Origin: an uncultured Eubacteriales bacterium
GTDB taxonomy: Bacteria; Bacillota; Clostridia; Oscillospirales; CAG-272
Reading direction: 5' to 3'
Assembly (NCBI GenBank): GCA_900547565.1
Contig: URHI01000005.1
Location: forward strand, 1 to 39,776
DNA length: 39,776 nt
The notes under the pieces were generated by a model. That model was not told where the DNA came from. It saw nothing but the letters and a program-made list of their open reading frames with translations, and searched no databases. The first letter of the stretch is position 1, and each line of letters opens with the position of its first letter. This document shows positions 16,901 through 24,807 of the stretch, in pieces. The position numbers and the translations under genes are program-made.

Positions 16901-17866
16901 AAGCATACGCTTCTCGTTGCGGACAACTATCTCAGGAGTGTGTATCTCCATGAGCTTTTTGAGACGGTTGTTACGGCTGATAACGCGGCGGTACAGCTCA
17001 TTGAGGTCGGACGAAGCAAAGCGTCCGCCGTCCAGCTGAACCATGGGACGTATATCAGGCGGGATAACCGGAACTACATCCAGTATCATCCAGTCGATGT
17101 GATTGCCCGACTTGCGGAAGGATTCAATGACCTCCAACCGCTTGATGATCCGCGTCTTTTTTTGGCCCGACGCAGTTGCCAGCTCTGCCTTAAGCTCGTC
17201 AGCCACACGGATAACACCGGCGCGGCACAGCGACTCAAGCTCAGCCGACTCTTGCTCAGTCAGCTCAGCCTTGCGGGCCTCAAGCTCACGGCGCCGCGCG
17301 ATCTGCTCGTCGTCGAGGCCGACTCCCTGGAGCAGCTCCTTGATCGCCTCGGCACCCATTCCGACGCGAAAATTGTCGCCGTACATTTCGCGGTACTCGT
17401 TGTACTGCCGCTCGGATAGCACAGTTCCCTTGGGAATGGGAGTAATACCGGGATCCAACACTACGTTTTCGGCAAAGTAAAGCACCTGCTCCAGCTGTTT
17501 GGGAGACATATCCAGCACCAGTGCCATTCTCGACGGAATGGCCTTGAAATACCAGATGTGCGACACGGGAGAGGCCAGCTCAATGTGACCCATACGCTCA
17601 CGGCGCACCTTTTTGGTGGTGACATCGACGCCGCACTTTTCGCACTTGTGGACTTCCTTGCTGTGCGAATTTTTGTACTTACCGCACATGCATGCGCCGT
17701 CCTTGGTCGGCCCGAATATGCGCTCGCAGAACAGGCCGCCGATCTCCGCTTTAAGTGTTCTGTAATTTATTGTTTCAGGCTTGGTGACCTCACCGTATGA
17801 CCATGATCTGATCATCTCGGGAGAGGCAAGACCGATTTTTATGGAATCAAATTCATTATGCTCCAC
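13910..17866 (-). CDS. rpoC: DNA-directed RNA polymerase beta' subunit
   Basis: This 1318-residue subunit completes the RNA polymerase active centre. The N-terminal zinc ribbon is seen as CMCGKYKN...CEKCGV (about 57-80). The catalytic magnesium loop is NADFDGDQ at 485-492, with the three aspartates present. The next residues are Met493-Pro494 where Ala is usual after Met. The second zinc cluster, CHAKHGICAHC, is near 945, followed by the trigger-loop and bridge-helix regions (QSIGEPGTQLTMRTFHSGG). GTG at 17866 has an AGGAG site nine bases away. The gene lies 20 bases after rpoB, in the usual order. Length is slightly above the Firmicutes norm of about 1200, from loops within a normal domain order. 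Confidence 0.98.
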   Translation of the reverse strand: MEHNEFDSIKIGLASPEMIRSWSYGEVTKPETINYRTLKAEIGGLFCERIFGPTKDGACMCGKYKNSHSKEVHKCEKCGVDVTTKKVRRERMGHIELASPVSHIWYFKAIPSRMALVLDMSPKQLEQVLYFAENVVLDPGITPIPKGTVLSERQYNEYREMYGDNFRVGMGAEAIKELLQGVGLDDEQIARRRELEARKAELTEQESAELESLCRAGVIRVADELKAELATASGQKKTRIIKRLEVIESFRKSGNHIDWMILDVVPVIPPDIRPMVQLDGGRFASSDLNELYRRVISRNNRLKKLMEIHTPEIVVRNEKRMLQEAVDALIDNGRRGKPVTGPANRPLKSLSEMLRGKQGRFRQNLLGKRVDYSGRSVIVVGPSLKIYQCGLPKEMALELFKPFVVKRLVELQKATNVKDAQKKIDRSHDPANACVWDALENVIKEHPVLLNRAPTLHRLSIQAFEPVLVEGRAIKLHPLVCTAFNADFDGDQMPVHVPLSVEAQAEARFLMLSANNLLKPVDGRAVAVPSQDMILGSYYLTMDKGGEPGEGRVFRDFDEAVMAYENHQLGLHAPIFVRSTDSSETALCQLTDYTYIRTDKGTEITFTVPVARIITPAQRICGYTYVRVLRGGEEIYRDNTVSILGGEEAKSGSQCTMLINGFTAIAQGDVVEVCYKHTGIIKATLGRMIFNHPLPQDLGFVDRSDYTRINDLEIAFVMKKKELGQIIDRCIKRHGAAVCANMLDSIKAMGYKYSTRASFSISVYDMTIPKEKSALLAEAEKKVDTISKHFMRGRLSEEERYKSVIAIWEQTTADVTAALQDSFDQYNPIKIMSDSGARGSITQMRQLAGMRGPMFAANGKTMEIPIRSNFREGMKIFEYFMGARSSRKSLSDTALRTADSGYLTRRLVDVSQEVIVREEKCDTKKGAWVTAVIDDKDKNVLEPLADRIVGRYTMGDVVDPATGEVLVPDDTMITDDMASKITKAGIDRVYIRTVIQCHAKHGICAHCYGADLSSGKPVSVGEAVGIIAAQSIGEPGTQLTMRTFHSGGVAGSDITQGLPRVEELFEARQPKKAAIMAEIAGTAYVNIGENANVHVVDIHPDPGQTLPDGRPADVIQYQIPYGTRLSINDGDHVELGQAITEGNKAPADIMRILGLDAVYEYLIKEIQRVYRSQSVSVNDKHIEIIARQMTRKIRIEDNGDTDMLVGSLVDVNEFEEKNDEVAAAARELGSEPNLATGETVLLGITKASLQTESFLSAASFQETTKVLTEAAIKGKVDHLLGLKENVIIGKLIPAGTGMACYHGVDVEKVESAADNKAV

Positions 17867-17886
17867 AGCTTATATCTCCTGACACA

Positions 17887-20800
17887 TCAATTATTTTCGC
17901 CGCCGTCGGCATAGTCGTCGCTATAGTCGCCGTCCTCAAAGATTTCCTCCTCGGGAGGAAGCTCGTCATCCTCGGAGTCGCCTGCATCTTCCTCGTCGCC
18001 TTCGATAAGGAAGGAGCGGCGGATCTCGTCTGTAAGTGTGCTGTTGCCCAGCGCGTCATCAATTGCAGAGGGATCGGAACCGCCGGAATACGGGCTGTTG
18101 TCCTCATCCTCGCACAGCGTGGACAGCTTGACCTCCTCGCCGTCCTTGTTGAGCACGCGCACATCCAACGCCAGCGACTGCAGCTCTTTGACCAGCACCT
18201 TGAACGACTCAGGCACACCCGGAGTGGGTATGTTCTGCCCCTTGATAATAGCCTCATACGCTCTGCGGCGGCCGTTGATATCGTCCGACTTGACAGTCAG
18301 TATCTCCTGAAGAGTGTATGCAGCGCCGTAAGCCTCGAGCGCCCAGACCTCCATTTCGCCGAAGCGCTGTCCGCCGAACTGAGCCTTACCGCCAAGAGGC
18401 TGCTGGGTGACCAGCGAGTACGGACCGTTTGAACGTGCGTGAATTTTATCGTCAACCAGATGATGCAGCTTGAGGTAGTACATGATGCCGACGGTTACGG
18501 GGTTGTCAAACGGCTCACCGGTACGGCCGTCGTAAAGCGTTGTTTTGCCGTCTATCACCTTGAGCTTTTCCTCGCCCGTAACGGGATCCACGACAGTGAA
18601 CGTTTCCTTTCCGTCAAGTCTTTCGTCACTGCGGGCATCGCGGCTCATATTGGCCTGCTTCATGCACTCCATGATGTCCTTTTCGGTTGCACCGTCGAAC
18701 ACCGGCGTCATGATCTTCCAGCCCAGTTTTTTGGCGGCAAGGCCGAGGTGAACCTCGAGCACCTGACCGATATTCATACGTGAAGGCACGCCCAGAGGGT
18801 TAAGCACTATGTCAAGCGGTGTGCCGTCGGGCAGGAAGGGCATATCCTCGGGAGGCAGTATGCGGGAAACGACACCCTTGTTACCGTGCCGGCCTGCCAT
18901 TTTGTCACCCACAGAAATTTTTCTCTTTTGCGCAATATAGACCCTGACCACCTTGTTTACGCCGGTAGGCAGCTCGTCGCCCTGCTCGTGCGAGAACACG
19001 CGGACATCGACCACGATACCGGATTCGCCGTGCGGCACTCTCAGTGAGGTATCTCTGACCTCTCTTGCCTTTTCGCCGAATATGGCACGCAGCAGTCTTT
19101 CCTCGGCAGTCAGCTCGGTTTCGCCCTTGGGTGTTATCTTACCCACAAGAATGTCACCAGCTCTTACCTCGGTTCCCTTTTTGATAATACCCTCGGCGTT
19201 AAGATCCTTGAGTGCGTCTTCACCGACGTTGGGTATTTCACGTGTTATCTCCTCCGGGCCGAGCTTTGTATCTCTGGCCTCGTGGGAGTATTCCTCTATA
19301 TGAAGCGAGGTATAGACATCGTCACGGACCAGCCGTTCGTTAAGCAGGACAGCGTCCTCGTAGTTATAGCCTTCCCATGTCATAAAGCCGATAAGCGCGT
19401 TCTTGCCGAGCGCGACCTCGCCGTTTGAGGTAGCTGGGCCGTCGGCGATGACCTGTCCCTTTTCGACATAGTCTCCGCGCGACACGGTAGGCCGCTGGTT
19501 GAAGCAGGTGCCCTGGTTGGTACGCTTGAACTTAAGCAGCTCATACGTATCCTTCTTGCCGTCGGCGCGCGCTATGACCACACGGTTGGCTTCAACATGC
19601 TCGACATAACCCGCCTCCTTGGCCACAATTACGACGCCCGAATCGACCGCCGCCTTGTATTCCATACCGGTGCCGACGATAGGTGAATCGGTCACCATAA
19701 GCGGCACGGCCTGCTTCTGCATGTTCGAGCCCATAAGAGCACGCGAGTTATCGTCGTTCTCAAGGAAAGGAATCATAGCGGTTGCGACCGACACAACCAT
19801 TTTAGGTGAAACATCTATATAATCCACCTTTGCCGGGTCTATTTCAATGAACTCGGTTTTGTCTCTTGCCGTTACACGTGACGACAGGAACACTCCGTTT
19901 TCGTCGAGCGGCTCGTTGGCCTGAGCGATAATGTAATTATCCTCGACATCAGCGGTCATATAGCGCACCTCATCGGTAACGCGACTGATGATGTTTCCAT
20001 CCGGGCCCTGTTCGTGTACCACCTTACGGTAAGGAGCTTCGATGAAGCCGTAGTCGTTGATACGCGCATAGGTTGCAAGATAGGAGATCAGACCGATGTT
20101 AGGACCTTCAGGCGTTTCAATAGGACACATACGTCCGTAGTGCGTATAGTGTACGTCACGAACGTCAAACGAAGCACGGTCACGCGACAGACCGCCGGGA
20201 CCGAGTGCCGACAGACGGCGCTTATGCGTCAGCTCTGCAAGCGGATTTGCCTGATCCATAAACTGCGACAGCTGAGATGAGCCGAAGAATTCACGGATAA
20301 CCGTGACCACAGGTCTTATGTTGATAAGCGACTGCGGCGTGATCTTTTCGTTCTCCTGCGAGCTGAGCGTGGTCATTCTCTCCTTTATGATCTTGTCCAT
20401 TCTGGAGAAGCCGATACGCATCTGGTTCTGCAGCTGCTCGCCGACCGAACGTATACGGCGGTTGCCGAGATGGTCAATATCGTCAAAGGTGCCGATGTCG
20501 TTGGTCAGATTTATCAGATAACCGATGGACGCAAAAATATCGTCCTTGGTGATATGCTTGGGGCACAGCTCGGCTATGCGCTCGCGCGCCATGGCCTTGA
20601 TTGCGTCAACATCGCCGCCACAGGACTCTGCTATCTCCATAAGCACGGGAATACGCGCCTTTTCGTTGACGCCGCAGTCCTTGAGGTCAAAGCCGAGAAT
20701 ATACTCCGGCTCAATGGTGTTGTTGGAGAACACCTTGACGACCTTATGATTATCAAGCTCGATGTAAACAACGTTGACGGCATTGTGTGCTATAGTATCC

Positions 20801-21780
20801 GCCATCTCGGGCGTCACTACCTGTCCTTTTTCGCACAGCAGCTCACCGGTCAGCGGGCTGATAACGTCCTCGGCCAGTACGCGGTTGCGTATACGGGGCT
20901 GAAGCGCCATCTTTTTATCAAACTTATACCGCCCAACCGGAGCGATGTCGTAGCGGCGGGGATCAAAGAAGAAATTGTTGATCAGAGTGACGGCGGCGTC
21001 CTCCTGGGCAGGCTCACCGGGACGCAGCTTCTTGAATATCTCCTTGAGTGCCTCAACGCGAAGCGTGGTTGCGACCGGGCTTTGCGCTACTAAATTGGCG
21101 GTCTCGTCCTTTTCAAAGGTTGCCAGCAGCATGTCCTCATTGCCGAACATGGCAAGAATATCCTCGTCGGTCTCAATGCCGAGAGCGCGGATGAACATGG
21201 TTATAGGCAGCTTGCGGTTTTTGTCTATGCGGACATAGATAACGCCGTTGGTATCGGTCTCGTATTCGAGCCATGCGCCGCGGTAAGGGATAACGGTGGC
21301 AGCATATGTTCTTTTACCCGATTTGTCCATTTCCGTGGCATAGTACATACCGGGAGAACGGATTATCTGAGATACTATAACACGCTCGGCACCGTTGATA
21401 ACGAACGTACCGTTTTCGGTCATGAGAGGAAATTCGCCCATAAAAACGTCGTTCTGCTTGACCTCACCCGTCTGCTTGTTGGATAGGCGGACATTCACCT
21501 TGAGGGGAGCGGCATAGTTTACATCTCTCTCCTTACACTCCTCAACCGGGTATTTGGGCTTTGAGTCTATAGAGAATGACACAAACTCTATGGACAGATT
21601 GCCCGAATAATCCGTAATAGGAGATACGTCACGCAAAACCTCCATAAGTCCTTGCTCTAAGAACCATTTGTAGGATTTGGTCTGTACCTCAACCAGGTTG
21701 GGAAGCTCCAGTGTGGAACGGGTCTTGGAAAAGCTCATTCTTGTGTTCTTACCAAGCTTCTGCTCTTTTACATTGACCAT
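17887..21780 (-). CDS. rpoB: DNA-directed RNA polymerase beta subunit
   Basis: The product is 1297 residues. I prefer ATG at 21780 (MVNVKEQKLG) because GGAGTGA lies nine bases before it; a TTG at 21801 in the same frame would add seven residues but has no visible site. The rifampicin region (about 497-525, GSSQLSQFMDQANPLAELTHKRR) keeps the Asp, His and Ser residues of sensitive enzymes. GRMCPIETPEGPNIG, the GRHGNKGVVS segment and the C-terminal GGKAQFGGQRFGEMEVWALEAYGA are conserved. The tail is strongly acidic (many Asp and Glu after about 1255). It has its own promoter, and no rplJ or rplL lies upstream, which differs from the common rplKAJL-rpoBC arrangement. Confidence 0.98.
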   Translation of the reverse strand: MVNVKEQKLGKNTRMSFSKTRSTLELPNLVEVQTKSYKWFLEQGLMEVLRDVSPITDYSGNLSIEFVSFSIDSKPKYPVEECKERDVNYAAPLKVNVRLSNKQTGEVKQNDVFMGEFPLMTENGTFVINGAERVIVSQIIRSPGMYYATEMDKSGKRTYAATVIPYRGAWLEYETDTNGVIYVRIDKNRKLPITMFIRALGIETDEDILAMFGNEDMLLATFEKDETANLVAQSPVATTLRVEALKEIFKKLRPGEPAQEDAAVTLINNFFFDPRRYDIAPVGRYKFDKKMALQPRIRNRVLAEDVISPLTGELLCEKGQVVTPEMADTIAHNAVNVVYIELDNHKVVKVFSNNTIEPEYILGFDLKDCGVNEKARIPVLMEIAESCGGDVDAIKAMARERIAELCPKHITKDDIFASIGYLINLTNDIGTFDDIDHLGNRRIRSVGEQLQNQMRIGFSRMDKIIKERMTTLSSQENEKITPQSLINIRPVVTVIREFFGSSQLSQFMDQANPLAELTHKRRLSALGPGGLSRDRASFDVRDVHYTHYGRMCPIETPEGPNIGLISYLATYARINDYGFIEAPYRKVVHEQGPDGNIISRVTDEVRYMTADVEDNYIIAQANEPLDENGVFLSSRVTARDKTEFIEIDPAKVDYIDVSPKMVVSVATAMIPFLENDDNSRALMGSNMQKQAVPLMVTDSPIVGTGMEYKAAVDSGVVIVAKEAGYVEHVEANRVVIARADGKKDTYELLKFKRTNQGTCFNQRPTVSRGDYVEKGQVIADGPATSNGEVALGKNALIGFMTWEGYNYEDAVLLNERLVRDDVYTSLHIEEYSHEARDTKLGPEEITREIPNVGEDALKDLNAEGIIKKGTEVRAGDILVGKITPKGETELTAEERLLRAIFGEKAREVRDTSLRVPHGESGIVVDVRVFSHEQGDELPTGVNKVVRVYIAQKRKISVGDKMAGRHGNKGVVSRILPPEDMPFLPDGTPLDIVLNPLGVPSRMNIGQVLEVHLGLAAKKLGWKIMTPVFDGATEKDIMECMKQANMSRDARSDERLDGKETFTVVDPVTGEEKLKVIDGKTTLYDGRTGEPFDNPVTVGIMYYLKLHHLVDDKIHARSNGPYSLVTQQPLGGKAQFGGQRFGEMEVWALEAYGAAYTLQEILTVKSDDINGRRRAYEAIIKGQNIPTPGVPESFKVLVKELQSLALDVRVLNKDGEEVKLSTLCEDEDNSPYSGGSDPSAIDDALGNSTLTDEIRRSFLIEGDEEDAGDSEDDELPPEEEIFEDGDYSDDYADGGENN

Positions 21781-21810
21781 TAAATCAATCACTCCATTCA
21801 ATGTATTAGT

Positions 21811-21887
21811 CGCGCCTCGCCGGGCGCGGTCCGGAAGTGCAGGGGCTGCTTTGTTGCTCTGACGCCGGACTTTTCCGGCAGTCCGGC
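21811..21887 (-). promoter_or_regulatory. Structured rpoB leader with competing hairpins
   Basis: Two GC-rich hairpins are visible in the 155-base untranslated leader: GCCGGAC/GTCCGGC (21864-21887) and CGCGCC/GGCGCG (21811-21828, six-base loop). A second copy of GCCGGA lies inside the first loop and could pair with the same 3' arm through an AAAG tetraloop, so two forms are mutually exclusive. A regulatory role is inference. Confidence 0.4.
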
Positions 21888-21941
21888 AAATACTGGAATA
21901 CGCTCAAATGAACATTCTGAGCGATTATAATGCAGTTTATT

Positions 21942-21970
21942 ATTATACATCAATATTTCTTGCCTGTCAA
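21942..21970 (-). promoter_or_regulatory. rpoBC promoter
   Basis: Perfect consensus TTGACA (21965-21970) and TATAAT (21942-21947) lie exactly 17 bases apart. The bases just upstream are A/T-rich (AAAAAAATAT on the minus strand) and could serve as an UP element. The expected start is near 21935. Confidence 0.88.
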
Positions 21971-22217
21971 GCCCTCACCGGGATATTTTTTTACTTTTCC
22001 GGAAAATATCCGGCTCTATTTTGCGATCACATGCCGTCGGCTATCCACCTGTGCCTGACATACCTTGAATTTCAACATAATATCCCTGAGAAGGCTCATA
22101 GCTTTCAGCCACACCACTACATATAAATTAATGAAGCAAACCGTGCCCTGCTTACCAGCGTTTTATCATACATTTTTCCGTAAATCGATCATACAGGGAA
22201 AATACACCGCACGAAAA
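21971..22217. other. Intergenic region upstream of the rpoB promoter
   Basis: This AT-rich stretch separates the glycosyltransferase terminator from the rpoB promoter. It contains an imperfect palindrome (GGATATTTT...AAAATATCC, about 21982-22011) near the promoter. Short open frames are present but have no ribosome site or recognisable product. I see no gene here. Confidence 0.5.
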
Positions 22218-22252
22218 GCGCTCCCGAAGAGCCGTATCACTCCCGGGAGCGC
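22214..22252 (-). terminator. Terminator of the two-component/sortase operon
   Basis: On the minus strand GCGCTCCCG and CGGGAGCGC form a nine-pair stem followed by TTTT. It begins eight bases after the glycosyltransferase stop codon. Confidence 0.8.
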
Positions 22253-22259
22253 GGATTTG

Positions 22260-22976
22260 TCAAACCGTCGCCTGCCGTATACGTTTTTTCATGCGGCGCA
22301 GATCGCCGAGCATTTTAATTGAATCGCTCATGACATGCACCTTGGACTCGCGGTGGTTTATTACCTTGACTGGCATTTCACAGATTTTGTAATTCAGCTT
22401 ACCTGCCCACAGGATCGCCTCAAAATCGAAGGCAAAGCCGTCAACCTCAGCTCGCGTGAATATAGCCTGCGCGGCTTCGTGCCGGAACGCCTTACAGCCG
22501 CACTGCGAGTCAGACAGCCGAAAGCCGCCCGTCATGCACAGCACACGTATATATGCCTTTGACGCCAACTTGCGCAGCAGTGTATAGCCTTCGTATCCGT
22601 CGGCGCTTATATTGCGCGAGCCGATTACGAGTGATGCGTCGGGATCTGCCTCAAACATATCCACAGCCCGCCCGATGACCTCTGTACCGTATGCAAGGTC
22701 GGCATCTGTGAACATAACGATATCGCCTCTGGCCTCAAGCATTGCCGTGCGTACTGCACAGCCCTTGCCGCGGTTTTTTTCATAGCCCACCACACGCACG
22801 TGCGGCAATCCTAACCCTCTTACTGTGTCCCCGCAGCCGTCTGTGCTTCCGTCATCCGAGAACAGCACCTCCCAATCGTCTCCGAAGCGGCCTGTCATAT
22901 ATTCGCTCAGCTGCCCAGCGCAGTCAGCAATTATGGTGTTTTCGTTGTACATGGGAATACAAACCGATATTTTCAT
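22260..22976 (-). CDS. Family 2 glycosyltransferase, dolichyl/polyprenyl-phosphate sugar synthase-like
   Basis: The product is 238 residues. The frame is open further upstream, but ATG at 22976 is chosen because a GGAAGGAAG site precedes it and MKISVCIPMYNE is the normal start of this fold. GT-A signatures: MYNENTII, SDDGSTDGC, the metal-binding DADLAYG, and a late FDFEAILWAGKL. This pattern is close to DPM1/ALG5-like enzymes that transfer sugar from a nucleotide donor to a polyprenyl phosphate. No C-terminal membrane segment is present, so it would act at the cytosolic membrane face. It is the last gene of the response regulator-kinase-sortase-RlmA operon. Its likely product feeds a cell-surface polymer, but donor and acceptor are unknown. 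Confidence 0.83.
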   Translation of the reverse strand: MKISVCIPMYNENTIIADCAGQLSEYMTGRFGDDWEVLFSDDGSTDGCGDTVRGLGLPHVRVVGYEKNRGKGCAVRTAMLEARGDIVMFTDADLAYGTEVIGRAVDMFEADPDASLVIGSRNISADGYEGYTLLRKLASKAYIRVLCMTGGFRLSDSQCGCKAFRHEAAQAIFTRAEVDGFAFDFEAILWAGKLNYKICEMPVKVINHRESKVHVMSDSIKMLGDLRRMKKRIRQATV

Positions 22977-22980
22977 TACG

Positions 22981-23814
22981 TTAATCTTCCTTCCGATAAA
23001 CAAAAATGTCAAAGTCCACCACGGTTTCAAGGCTGTCAAGCCCTGCGAGCCGCTCACGTCCGGCCGCCGAAGTGCGGTAGAAATACGGAGTCATGGCAAA
23101 CAGCGACTGAACGTCGCTCTGCCGCGTCAGCGTAACTGAATAGCGCACACGAGCTGTATCGACAGCCGTCAGTCCGCCGCCGGACGGCAGATCCGCACGC
23201 CGTGTATTGGGCGTTACTGCATCATAAATCACGGCTCGAAGGCCGGAAAGGTGGTCACGTCCCGCCCCCGCGACGATCAGATGTCCCCCGGGCCTCAGCA
23301 CTCTCTCAAATTCCCCGGGTGCGCACGGAGCAAATAAATTCATAACAACTTCGGCGCAGCCGTCCCGCACCGGCATGTCAAACAGTCCTGCCACGGCAAA
23401 TGCCGCATCCGACTGTCGCCGACGTGCAGCCTTGGCGGCCGCCGTCACGGCAAACTTGGACAAGTCCACACCCAGCAGCGTCCCGCCCGACTCGGAAGCG
23501 GCTGCAATGCTGTAATATCCGTCGCCGCAGCCGGCATCAATGATGACACCGCCATCCGCATACCCCGACACACGGCGGCATATCTCTCGGGCAAACGGAG
23601 CATAATACCCCGCCCCGAGAAAAGCCGTACGGGCACTGACCAGCTCACGCGAATCGCCGTTGCCGTGCTGATGCGGCCCGCCCAGATTGACGTAACCCGC
23701 CGACGAAATATCGAAGCAATGACGGTTTACGCAGGTAAGCGATCCGCCTGTCTCAGCAAGCCCGCCGCCGCACACCGGGCAGCGCAGCACCTGCTTTATC
23801 AGCATTTCCTTCAT
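22981..23814 (-). CDS. rlmA: RlmA-like 23S rRNA (guanine-N1) methyltransferase
   Basis: The 277-residue product has an N-terminal zinc site (Cys12, Cys15, Cys28, His32) followed by FDISSAGYVNL, which matches RlmA/TlrB. The S-adenosylmethionine fold follows with motif I IIDAGCGDGYYS (about 89-100). A conserved RELVSARTAFLGAGYYAP segment links the two. The family methylates G745 or G748 in hairpin 35 of 23S rRNA, and the TlrB branch contributes to tylosin-type macrolide resistance. Which guanine is modified here cannot be read. It overlaps the sortase gene by four bases (ATGA) and ends just before the glycosyltransferase start, so it is translationally coupled in the operon although its role differs from its envelope neighbours. 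Confidence 0.85.
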   Translation of the reverse strand: MKEMLIKQVLRCPVCGGGLAETGGSLTCVNRHCFDISSAGYVNLGGPHQHGNGDSRELVSARTAFLGAGYYAPFAREICRRVSGYADGGVIIDAGCGDGYYSIAAASESGGTLLGVDLSKFAVTAAAKAARRRQSDAAFAVAGLFDMPVRDGCAEVVMNLFAPCAPGEFERVLRPGGHLIVAGAGRDHLSGLRAVIYDAVTPNTRRADLPSGGGLTAVDTARVRYSVTLTRQSDVQSLFAMTPYFYRTSAAGRERLAGLDSLETVVDFDIFVYRKED

Positions 23815-24782
23815 TGAGAAATCCCCGTCAGGACCGCATGAACCGCCAGCCGCCCTTTGAGATTTGTATTAAGACAGGTAGACAGCGTAAGTATGCGGTC
23901 GGTTTCGTAGAAGGTGAGGTTTTTCGAGTATGACGACTTACGCTGTGCCTCGTTAAGAAAGTCGACAAACTGCTCATCCGACTGGAAGAACATATACGAA
24001 TAGTTGCTGTCGTTATCTGCATTGTATACAGCAAAGACCTCGTAGGTATATATTCCGTTGAGAGTATATATGCTTATGCTGACATTGTTGAAATAATCTT
24101 GCTGCTTAAGATATTTAAGGTTATGAAACATAGCGCCGTTATTCATATTGTGACCGTGCACCAGTGTTGCCCAGTTGCGCTCAAGGCGGTCGGAGCAGCG
24201 GTAGTCAAGAAAAATCGCACCGGCCTTAAGCTCGCTGTTATCGTAAGCGTGATCAATATAATACTCATCATCGCTTGCGTGAACGAGCGGATAGCTTATA
24301 TCCTTTGAAGGATCGTTGGCAAACTGAATATAAATATATCCTACAACGTCCTTATTTTCCTTTTTCAGCTCGCGTATGAACTCGCAGGCATTGAGAAAGC
24401 GCTCGCTGTAAACCGGCTCAGGCGGAACCGGAGTTGTATCGCCTGACGGCTTTGACGTGCCGTCCGGCGACGTTGACGGAGTAGTGCCACCCGGCTCCGT
24501 ACCCTGTGACGGCTGTCCCGTTGTAACGTCGGGTACCGTAATTTTCCCCGGACCGCGCGTCCATATATCGGTAACAGTGTTGTCACCGGAATCTCCTGTG
24601 GTCTTGTTTATGGCATCACTGAAGCCCTGCTGCACCTTGCCGTAAAGCTCGGATGCCGCGCGGTACTGCGACAGCGTGTTTATAAGCATTACCGCACTCA
24701 CCACAAAAACAGTGGCAAAAACGCACACAAGTACTATGCGAAGCACGAATGAAAAACTGATTTTTGATTTTTTATCAGACAT
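23811..24782 (-). CDS. srtB: Class B sortase
   Basis: This 323-residue membrane-anchored transpeptidase attaches surface proteins to peptidoglycan. A signal anchor covers about 14-35, followed by a Thr/Pro/Gly/Ser-rich linker (about 70-122) that would cross the wall. The catalytic domain has YPLVHASDDEYYIDH (class B marker), LVHGHNM with catalytic His211, TLSTC with catalytic Cys303, and Arg311 in LKGR. ATG has an AGAGG site. It is 25 bases downstream of the histidine kinase gene, so its expression is probably tied to that two-component system. No protein with a recognisable sorting signal is encoded in the window, so the substrates are elsewhere. Confidence 0.92.
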   Translation of the reverse strand: MSDKKSKISFSFVLRIVLVCVFATVFVVSAVMLINTLSQYRAASELYGKVQQGFSDAINKTTGDSGDNTVTDIWTRGPGKITVPDVTTGQPSQGTEPGGTTPSTSPDGTSKPSGDTTPVPPEPVYSERFLNACEFIRELKKENKDVVGYIYIQFANDPSKDISYPLVHASDDEYYIDHAYDNSELKAGAIFLDYRCSDRLERNWATLVHGHNMNNGAMFHNLKYLKQQDYFNNVSISIYTLNGIYTYEVFAVYNADNDSNYSYMFFQSDEQFVDFLNEAQRKSSYSKNLTFYETDRILTLSTCLNTNLKGRLAVHAVLTGISQ

Positions 24783-24807
24783 TGATTTTACCTCTCAGAA
24801 TATCGCC

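Noticed and set aside
16379..17419. A 346-codon plus-strand frame opposite rpoC
   Set aside because: It overlaps the most conserved part of rpoC and has no known features. It is a shadow frame.
20218..20300. Possible rifampicin-resistance changes in rpoB
   Set aside because: The region keeps the Asp, His and Ser residues of sensitive polymerases; no known resistance substitution was seen.
22977..23057. An N-terminal extension of the glycosyltransferase
   Set aside because: It would overlap the end of the RlmA-like gene; the ATG at 22976 has a good ribosome site and matches the family start.
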